A DNA stretch of 8,483 bases. It comes from Parabacteroides sp. (lineage in GTDB: Bacteria > Bacteroidota > Bacteroidia > Bacteroidales > Tannerellaceae). Under the pieces are notes generated by a model that was not told where the DNA came from, made no database searches, and saw nothing but the letters and a program-made list of their open reading frames with translations. The stretch is taken from the NCBI GenBank assembly GCA_020026285.1, contig JAHHQS010000160.1:1-8483 (forward strand). The letters run 5' to 3'. Shown here piece by piece: positions 1 through 6,200 of the stretch. The position numbers and the translations under genes were made by a program. The number at the start of each line of letters is the position of its first letter. Positions within the stretch are counted from its first letter, which is position 1.

Positions 1-27
1 TATTAATATTGTAAGATTAATACAAAT

Positions 28-1638
28 ATGAAATATATGAATATCCTTTTATTAGCATTAATGAGTCTTTTCTTTGTCAATTGTGACAATGATGATAATG
101 ATCTCAAAATGCAAACAGAAAATACAGCTTTATATTTTCAAGCTGTGGCTGATGGTTCTACAGTAAAAATAAAATGGGAAAAAGATTCTCATAAGACCTA
201 CGATATTTGGCGTTCTATAAATAATCATCCGTATAAAAGGATCAACAACGACAACAATCAAGGGGAGTATACCGACAAAATCGAAAATGCAAAAGAAGGT
301 TCAAAGATAGCCTACCGTATGGTTACTTCTGGTGGTTATGCCTTTGCTGCTGACGTTAAAAGAAGAGAACAAGTAGTTACACTTCGTTTAAAAACTCAAG
401 ATGAACTTTTAGATGAAGTACAGAAGGAAACACTCAAATATTTTACTGATTTTGCTCATCCTTGTGGTCTAAGCCGTGAACGCAGTAATGTACCTGAAGA
501 TATGGACGTTGTTACGACTGGAGGTACTGGATTTGGTATAATGGCAATCATTGCCGGATCTGAAAGAGGACTAATTTCTAGGAATGAAGCTTATACTCAG
601 ATTAGAAAAATAACAGACTTTCTTCAAAAAGCTGAAACATTTCATGGAGCTTACGCCCACTGGTACAACGGAAAAACTGGTAAAGTTAAGCCTTTTAGTC
701 ACTATGACGACGGTGGAGATCTGATTGAAACTTCTTTCCTTATGGAAGGTCTTATCGTAGCTCATGAATATTTTAAAAACGGTACTGTAGATGAACAGAT
801 TTTGGCAAAAGACATCGAAATTTTATGGAACAATGTAGAATGGGATCACTATACAAAAAATGAGAAAAAGCTTTACTGGCATTGGTCAAAAAATAATGAG
901 TTTAAAATGAATATGCCTATTGTAGGGTGGAATGAAGGATTGATTGCGTACGTTCTTGCAGCAGCCTCACCAAAGCATTCCATTACAAAAGAAGTTTATG
1001 ATAATGGATGGGCAAATAACGGCGCTATTAAAAATGGGCGTAATTACTATGGCATAACTCTTCCTCTTGGAAACGATGGAGAAATGGGTGGACCTTTATT
1101 CTTTACTCATTATTCTTTTATGGGTCTTGATCCTAACGGTCTTTCCGATATGTATTGTGAAGACTATTACCAACAAAATAAAGCACACGTTATGATTAAC
1201 CATGCTTATTGTCTTGATAATCCCCACAATCATAAAGGTTATTCTGAATCATTTTGGGGACTGACAGCATCCGACTGCCCGGTAGCTGGCTATATTGCTC
1301 ATGCTCCTGGTGACAAAGACAATGGTACTATTACTCCGACAGCAGCACTATCATCAATTCCATATGCACCAGAAGAATGTCTTAAAGTTTTAGACTATCT
1401 CTATTATGAATTAGGAGACAAAGTTATGGGTGATTATGGGTTCTATGATGCTATCAATCTTGGAGTCACAGAGGACAAACAGATTGTCAAGAGTCATTTA
1501 GCTATAGACCAAGGACCTATCGTTGTCATGATTGAAAACTACCGTTCAGGATGTATATGGAAACTCTTCATGCAAAATGAAGATGTGAAGAAAGGTCTTC
1601 GGAAATTAGGTTTCTCTTCATCTAAATATTCTATTTGA
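28..1638 (+). CDS. GH144-type glycoamylase-fold lipoprotein, probable beta-1,2-glucan-degrading enzyme
   Basis: This 536-residue protein probably cleaves beta-1,2-glucan (endo, or exo releasing sophorose). A hydrophobic N-terminus runs to Cys19 in a loose lipobox (F-V-N-C). It is followed at once by an acidic run (D20, D22, D23, D25), the kind of export signal that sends Bacteroidetes lipoproteins to the cell surface. Residues about 30-115 look like a beta-sandwich (FnIII-like) domain. The rest resembles the (alpha/alpha)6 glycoamylase fold, with TTGGTGFG (163-170), DDGGDLIE (227-234), GWNEG (300-304) and a late AIDQGP (492-497). From memory, the important acidic residues of the GH144 endo-beta-1,2-glucanase of Chitinophaga pinensis are D135, D139, E142, E211 and D400. 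D227, D231, E234 and E303 here have identical spacing, and D494 is within two residues. ATG 28 is taken as start, but ATG 37 would also leave a signal peptide. The stop is TGA. It is followed by a GH3 gene. Family call is strong; endo versus exo action cannot be decided. Confidence 0.85.
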   Translation: MKYMNILLLALMSLFFVNCDNDDNDLKMQTENTALYFQAVADGSTVKIKWEKDSHKTYDIWRSINNHPYKRINNDNNQGEYTDKIENAKEGSKIAYRMVTSGGYAFAADVKRREQVVTLRLKTQDELLDEVQKETLKYFTDFAHPCGLSRERSNVPEDMDVVTTGGTGFGIMAIIAGSERGLISRNEAYTQIRKITDFLQKAETFHGAYAHWYNGKTGKVKPFSHYDDGGDLIETSFLMEGLIVAHEYFKNGTVDEQILAKDIEILWNNVEWDHYTKNEKKLYWHWSKNNEFKMNMPIVGWNEGLIAYVLAAASPKHSITKEVYDNGWANNGAIKNGRNYYGITLPLGNDGEMGGPLFFTHYSFMGLDPNGLSDMYCEDYYQQNKAHVMINHAYCLDNPHNHKGYSESFWGLTASDCPVAGYIAHAPGDKDNGTITPTAALSSIPYAPEECLKVLDYLYYELGDKVMGDYGFYDAINLGVTEDKQIVKSHLAIDQGPIVVMIENYRSGCIWKLFMQNEDVKKGLRKLGFSSSKYSI

Positions 1639-1707
1639 TCTCATTCTAAATTCAGATCAGAATAGACAAGAAGTAATTTCTCAGAAGAAAATTTGTTTTC
1701 AGAACCC
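1639..1707 (+). other. Gap after the GH144 gene, upstream of the hairpin
   Basis: This is the first part of the 116-bp gap between the GH144 and first GH3 genes, AT-rich and without a coding frame of note. A weak 6-bp inverted repeat (tgatct at 1636-1641 with agatca at 1654-1659) overlaps the stop codon. It competes with another 5-bp pairing (1643-1647 with 1659-1663). AAAATTTG at 1689-1696 matches the Bacteroidetes -7 box (TAnnTTTG) except at its first base, but I see no convincing -33 TTTG partner. No promoter can be claimed. Confidence 0.35.
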
Positions 1708-1743
1708 AGTCCCGACTGATGTATTAATGTCGGTCGGGATTTT
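1708..1743 (+). terminator. Terminator-like hairpin with T-run, just before the GH3 start codon
   Basis: The arms 1710-1722 and 1727-1739 form a 13-bp stem containing three G-U wobbles around a 4-nt ATTA loop. The outer seven pairs (TCCCGAC with GTCGGGA) are perfect. Two weaker pairs extend the base, and TTTT (1740-1743) follows, with more pyrimidines after it. This has the form of a Rho-independent terminator for the GH144 transcript. It ends about 12 nt before the ATG at 1755, so there is no room for a separate promoter between it and the next gene. It may therefore be a partial terminator or an attenuator in the leader of the GH3 gene. Confidence 0.7.
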
Positions 1744-1754
1744 ATCTTTCTACC

Positions 1755-3989
1755 ATGAACATAAATAAATACCTAAAAATCGCTTGTATATTTCTACCAT
1801 TTCTCTCGACCCCATATATGAAATCTTATGCTGCAAATCAGAAAAATGAAATGGAAATATTCGTCTCTGACTTAATGAATAAGATGACTATCGAAGAGAA
1901 AATTGGTCAAACCAACCTTATTTCCAGTTGGTGGGACGTTACAGGACCTATATCACAAAACGATTATACTAATAAAGCCAAAGACGGACTTGTCGGAAGT
2001 TTCTTTAATGCTCTTTCATGTGATTTCCTTTACCGACTTCAAAAAGAAGTAGTAGAAAAATCTCGTTTAGGTATTCCTCTTCTTTTTGGTTATGATGTCA
2101 TCCATGGGTACAAAACAACCTTTCCAATACCTCTTGCCATGTCAGCTTCATGGGATATGAAAATGATAGAATGTGTAAGCCGTTCTATGGCCGAAGAAGC
2201 TGCGGCAGACGGACTACATTGGACTTTTGCCCCAATGGTCGATATCGTTCGTGACCCTCGATGGGGACGTGTTGCCGAAGGAGCTGGTGAAGACACTTAT
2301 CTTGGCTCTCAAGTAGCAAGAGCACAAGTAAGAGGTATTCAAGGTAAAGATTTAAAAGACCCTACTACTTTGATTGCTTGTGTAAAACATTTTGCTGCAT
2401 ACGGAGCTCCTATTGGAGGTCGTGACTATAACTCTGTAGATATGAGTGAACGTCAACTTCGTGAATTTTACCTTCCCCCATATAAAGCTGCGATTGACGA
2501 AGGATGTCAAACTATTATGACCTCATTCAATGATATCAATGGTATACCTGCCACATCAAACCATTGGCTATTGACTGATTTACTTCGCAAAGAATGGGGC
2601 TTTAAAGGGTTAATCGTTACAGATTACACAGGTATTTATGAAATGACCAATCATAGAACCGCTAAAGATTCTGCTGATGCTGGTGCACAAGCGATCAAAG
2701 CTGGTATTGATATGGATATGCAATCTACTATCTTTATGAATTATTCTAAAGAAAATTATGAAAAAGGACTCATTTCTCTAAATGATATAAACAGAGCTTG
2801 CCGTAATGTACTGAACCTAAAATATAAACTAGGATTATTTGATGATCCTTACCGATATTGCGATACCCTTCGAGCAAAACGTATACTTAAACACCCTAAA
2901 TTTTTCAAGACCTCATATGAAATAGCTAAAAGATCTATTGTACTGCTTAAGAATAATAATAACATACTTCCCATATCAAAACAAAAACAAACCATAGCTC
3001 TCATCGGTCCTATGGTTTCTGACCAACGCAACCAACTCGGCACATGGCATACAGCAGGACGTAAAGAAACTGTAACACCAATAAGTGACGCTTTTCTCAA
3101 AGAATTTCCCGAATCAAATATTATGATTGCTAAAGGATGCGATTTTCAAGGAAATGACCACAAAGGTTTTTCTGAAGCTTTAAACATAGCCCGTAATGCC
3201 GATATTGTAGTAATGTGTATGGGAGAACAAGAATTTGAAAGTGGTGAAGCTGCCAGTAAATCAAATCTACATTTAGCTTCTATACAACGAGAACTTATTG
3301 ATACTATATCAAATATAGGAAAACCCATGGTATTACTACTACATAACGGACGCCCTATGGTTCTTACTGACATTGAGGATAATTTTGATGGAATTCTTGA
3401 TGTATGGCATCTTGGCAGCATGGCAGGTCCAGCAATTGCCGATGTTGTCAGCGGCGACTACAACCCTTCTGCTAAAATTACTATGTCATTTCCACGTACC
3501 GAAGGTCAAATTCCCGTTTATTATAATTATCTCAATACCGGTCGTCCTTATACCCCCGATGTTCGTTTCACTTCACGTTATTTAGATTGTCCTAATAGTC
3601 CATTATATCCGTTTGGATATGGCTTAAGTTACACAACATTTAAGTATTCTAGCATCATACTTGACAAAAAATCAATGTCAAGAAATGGAACTATAAAAGC
3701 AACTGTAAAAATCAGCAATGCAGGAAATTTAGATGGCGAAGAGATTGTACAAATGTACATTAGTGATAAAGTCGCCTCTATAAGCCGACCTATTAAGGAA
3801 CTTAAAGGATTCAAGAAGATATATATCCCCGCAGGAAAAACTATAGAAGTTAGCTTTAATATTACTGAAGATCTACTAAGGTTTTACAACGCTGACCTTC
3901 AAAAGGTTTCTGAACCTGGAGACTTTGATTTGTTTATTGGTGGATCCAGTCAAACTGACAATAAGACTGTCTTCACATTAAATAATTAA
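1755..3989 (+). CDS. bglX: BglX-type GH3 beta-glucosidase, periplasmic
   Basis: This 744-residue retaining beta-glucosidase removes glucose from the non-reducing end of beta-gluco-oligosaccharides. It resembles E. coli BglX along its whole length. The signal peptide probably ends after Ala27 (SYA-AN) and there is no lipobox, so a soluble periplasmic enzyme is expected. Residues about 35-360 are the N-terminal barrel, with the substrate-pocket blocks PMVDIVRDPRWGR (160-172) and KHFAAYG (211-217) and the nucleophile Asp290 in IVTDYTG. About 390-590 is the alpha/beta sandwich, with the probable acid/base Glu498 in ESGEAAS. The C-terminal FnIII-like domain covers about 650-740. A loop before the acid/base strand is about 20 residues shorter than in the second GH3 of this window, and GSMAGPAIADVV replaces the usual G-x-E-x-G-N/A-A form. 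The ATG at 1755 is chosen because a signal peptide follows directly; no Shine-Dalgarno precedes it, only a pyrimidine-rich stretch. Beside a GH144 gene, a sophoro-oligosaccharide substrate is the best guess; specificity is inferred. Confidence 0.93.
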   Translation: MNINKYLKIACIFLPFLSTPYMKSYAANQKNEMEIFVSDLMNKMTIEEKIGQTNLISSWWDVTGPISQNDYTNKAKDGLVGSFFNALSCDFLYRLQKEVVEKSRLGIPLLFGYDVIHGYKTTFPIPLAMSASWDMKMIECVSRSMAEEAAADGLHWTFAPMVDIVRDPRWGRVAEGAGEDTYLGSQVARAQVRGIQGKDLKDPTTLIACVKHFAAYGAPIGGRDYNSVDMSERQLREFYLPPYKAAIDEGCQTIMTSFNDINGIPATSNHWLLTDLLRKEWGFKGLIVTDYTGIYEMTNHRTAKDSADAGAQAIKAGIDMDMQSTIFMNYSKENYEKGLISLNDINRACRNVLNLKYKLGLFDDPYRYCDTLRAKRILKHPKFFKTSYEIAKRSIVLLKNNNNILPISKQKQTIALIGPMVSDQRNQLGTWHTAGRKETVTPISDAFLKEFPESNIMIAKGCDFQGNDHKGFSEALNIARNADIVVMCMGEQEFESGEAASKSNLHLASIQRELIDTISNIGKPMVLLLHNGRPMVLTDIEDNFDGILDVWHLGSMAGPAIADVVSGDYNPSAKITMSFPRTEGQIPVYYNYLNTGRPYTPDVRFTSRYLDCPNSPLYPFGYGLSYTTFKYSSIILDKKSMSRNGTIKATVKISNAGNLDGEEIVQMYISDKVASISRPIKELKGFKKIYIPAGKTIEVSFNITEDLLRFYNADLQKVSEPGDFDLFIGGSSQTDNKTVFTLNN

Positions 3990-4069
3990 TAATCACAAAG
4001 TATACAAGGAGGTTTTGATCATACATAAACGAAACTTCTCTTAAAAAATGTTTCCTAAAAACTATATTA
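3990..4069 (+). other. 80-bp gap with stray Shine-Dalgarno-like octamer
   Basis: This is the gap between the first GH3 and the GH97 gene. It contains AAGGAGGT at 4006-4013, a perfect anti-Shine-Dalgarno match, but 56 nt from the GH97 ATG and with no usable start codon at 5-10 nt. An in-frame TGA at 4016 excludes an upstream extension of the GH97 frame. An ATG at 4048 opens a short overlapping frame that I do not consider a gene. Only a 5-bp inverted repeat (4031-4035 with 4050-4054) is present, so I see no terminator, and no convincing Bacteroidetes promoter. The spacing fits co-transcription of the two genes. Confidence 0.4.
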
Positions 4070-6181
4070 ATGAAAGTCATATTGTCCTTATTGTTTTGCC
4101 TTGCATTTCAATTTGCTCAAGCGACCGACATTTGGTCACCAACTAAAAAACTCCATTTGTTTTTCGATCTAAAAAATGGAATTCCATATTATAGTCTCTA
4201 TGCAAAGAACGTATGCATTTTAGATTCTGGTAGACTTGGTTTTATATTGGCCGACCAACCGGACATGAAACAAGACTTTATTATACAGAATACTAATACA
4301 GTTTCTTTTTCAAATACATGGAAACCCATTTGGGGTGAAGTTGCTGAAATAAAAAATAATTACACAGAACTTTACGTCCATCTGAAAGACGTCAGAAACA
4401 GATTAATGAACATTCGCTTCCGTCTATACGATGATGGCTTGGGATTTAGGTATGAATTTCCACGGCAATATAGTCTTTCATATTTTTTTATCAAAGAAGA
4501 ACTTACCGAATTCAACTTAAATGATAATTCTTTAGCCTATTGGATACCAGGTGATTATGACTCAAATGAATTTGCATACCATGTTTCTAAACTCTCTGTT
4601 CTGAGTGATTCAATTACCGCAATACGTAAATCTTTGAGCTCCAATACCATCATAGACAATTACTCAGTACAAACTCCAGTCCTATTCAAAACAACTAACG
4701 GCTATTACTTAAATATTCATGAAGCTGCACTAGTTGACTATCCAAGTATGTGTCTCACATTAAGCCCCCAAAACTATATATTCAATGTTAATCTTACTCC
4801 AGATCCACAAGGTTACAAAGGACGTATTCAAAGTGATTTCAATACACCTTGGCGTACGATTATTGTAAGTAAAAATGCTGCTGATATATTAGAATCAAAA
4901 CTCATACTTAACCTAAACGAGCCATGTAAACTTATATCGACTGATTGGATTACTCCTATGAAATACATTGGTGTCTGGTGGGAAATGTTTATTCCACAAG
5001 GTTCCTCATGGAATTATACGGACGATACTAACATTCGTCTCGGTCAGTACAATTACCAAAAGGCAAAACCTAATGGACGACACGCAGCAAATACAGAAAA
5101 TGTGAAAAAATATATAGACTTTGCTGCTGAACATGGATTTAAAGCTGTTCTTGTAGAAGGTTGGAACGAAGGTTGGGAAGATTGGTTTGACAAAATGAAG
5201 TTCCATGTATTCGACTTTATAAGTCCGTACCCTGACTTTGACATAAAGGAGATTAATAACTATGCACATAGCAAAAATATTACATTGATTATGCATCATG
5301 AAACCTCTGGTTCAACTATAAATTACGAACGTATGATGCAGGAAGCTTATCAGCTTATGCACAATTACGGATATCAAACAATCAAATCAGGTTATGTCGG
5401 CAGACTTTACCCCGTAGGAGAATTACACTATGGACAAACCTTTATAAATCATTGTCTATATACTATTCGTAAAGCTGCTGAAAACCATATAATGCTCAAC
5501 ATACATGAATCGCCCAAACCTACAGGTTTGCATCGTACCTATCCGAATTTTCTTGCCTGTGAATCTGCACGTGGAACTGAATACGAAGCTTTTGCTACCA
5601 ATAAACCTAATCATACCACAATTCTACCTTTCACGCGTATGGTAGGAGGACCTATGGATTACACACCAGGCATTTTTCAACTCGATTTCAGATACTACGA
5701 TCCAAATTGTCACAAGACATTAAGCAGCACACTCGCAAAACAGCTAGGACTTTACGTAGTTATATATTCCCCCCTACAAATGGCGGCAGATATTCCCGAT
5801 AATTATAAACGTTTTATGGATGCATTCCAATTTATCAAAGACGTTCCAATTGATTGGCAAGATACCAAAATTCTTGAAGCAGAACCTGGAAAATTCGTAA
5901 CAATTGCTCGTAAGGATAAAAATAGTAATAACTGGTTTATCGGAAATACATCTTCCGAAAAGGGACATACTTCTAATCTTTCGTTGGATTTCCTAGATCG
6001 TAATAAACTATATGAAGCCATAATCTATTGCGATGCCAAAGACGCTCATTACAAAACCAAACCCATGGCCTATAGAATTAAGACAAAAACTGTTTCAAAA
6101 AATTCAAAACTTAAAATATACGTAGCTCCTGGAGGAGGTTTTGCAATAAGTCTCAAACAAATAGATCCCAATGAAATCTAA
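4070..6181 (+). CDS. GH97 inverting alpha-glucosidase (SusB-like), periplasmic
   Basis: This 703-residue GH97 enzyme is predicted to hydrolyse alpha-glucosidic bonds with inversion and calcium dependence. A signal peptide ends near Ala18 (AQA-TD); no credible lipobox is present, so it should be periplasmic. Residues about 20-275 are the N-terminal beta-sandwich (with GDYDSNEF at 161-168), about 290-590 the catalytic barrel, and the remainder a C-terminal beta-domain. Compared from memory with B. thetaiotaomicron SusB (bases E439 and E508, acid E532, calcium ligands E194, E508, E526), this protein has E411 (HHETS), E480 (NIHES), E504 (ARGTEYE), E498 and E167 at matching spacing, exactly so for the first four. 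IKSGYVG (438-444) has Gly where retaining GH97 alpha-galactosidases carry the Asp nucleophile, so alpha-galactosidase is unlikely. SusB-type enzymes accept several alpha-glucosidic linkages. It lies 80 bp after one GH3 gene and 19 bp before another, so it probably belongs to the same operon. I give no symbol because susB denotes the starch-locus gene and no starch-locus partner is visible. Confidence 0.94.
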   Translation: MKVILSLLFCLAFQFAQATDIWSPTKKLHLFFDLKNGIPYYSLYAKNVCILDSGRLGFILADQPDMKQDFIIQNTNTVSFSNTWKPIWGEVAEIKNNYTELYVHLKDVRNRLMNIRFRLYDDGLGFRYEFPRQYSLSYFFIKEELTEFNLNDNSLAYWIPGDYDSNEFAYHVSKLSVLSDSITAIRKSLSSNTIIDNYSVQTPVLFKTTNGYYLNIHEAALVDYPSMCLTLSPQNYIFNVNLTPDPQGYKGRIQSDFNTPWRTIIVSKNAADILESKLILNLNEPCKLISTDWITPMKYIGVWWEMFIPQGSSWNYTDDTNIRLGQYNYQKAKPNGRHAANTENVKKYIDFAAEHGFKAVLVEGWNEGWEDWFDKMKFHVFDFISPYPDFDIKEINNYAHSKNITLIMHHETSGSTINYERMMQEAYQLMHNYGYQTIKSGYVGRLYPVGELHYGQTFINHCLYTIRKAAENHIMLNIHESPKPTGLHRTYPNFLACESARGTEYEAFATNKPNHTTILPFTRMVGGPMDYTPGIFQLDFRYYDPNCHKTLSSTLAKQLGLYVVIYSPLQMAADIPDNYKRFMDAFQFIKDVPIDWQDTKILEAEPGKFVTIARKDKNSNNWFIGNTSSEKGHTSNLSLDFLDRNKLYEAIIYCDAKDAHYKTKPMAYRIKTKTVSKNSKLKIYVAPGGGFAISLKQIDPNEI

Positions 6182-6200
6182 TCTACAACAATAAAAACAT
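6182..6200 (+). other. 19-bp A-rich intergenic leader
   Basis: Only 19 bases separate the GH97 stop from the next ATG, which implies co-transcription and possibly coupled translation. The stretch is A-rich (AATAAAAACAT) and has no Shine-Dalgarno sequence, as is usual for Bacteroidetes start regions. Confidence 0.6.

Noticed and set aside
4..11. TAATATTG as a -7 promoter box for the GH144 gene
   Set aside because: It differs from TAnnTTTG at one position, and the -33 region would lie outside the window, so it cannot be supported in such AT-rich sequence.
1785..1787. Cys11 of the first GH3 as a lipoprotein cysteine
   Set aside because: The hydrophobic core follows the cysteine rather than preceding it, and KIAC does not fit a lipobox. 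A signal peptidase I site near Ala27 fits better.
3373..3585. 70-codon plus-strand frame inside the first GH3 gene
   Set aside because: It is a shifted frame within conserved GH3 sequence (the DVWHLGS to NTGRPYTP region), with no leader.
4097..4099. Cys10 of the GH97 as a lipoprotein cysteine
   Set aside because: It sits in the middle of the hydrophobic core (LLFCLAF), and an AQA cleavage site follows at residues 16-18.
4048..4149. Short frame starting at ATG 4048 that overlaps the GH97 start, considered as a leader peptide using the octamer at 4006
   Set aside because: The octamer is more than 30 nt from this ATG, and the frame encodes about 33 residues only because it overlaps the GH97 signal peptide. 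No support for translation.
5006..5299. 97-codon minus-strand frame inside the GH97 gene
   Set aside because: It is antisense to conserved GH97 barrel sequence, has Cys/Phe/Ile-rich low-complexity content and no independent leader.
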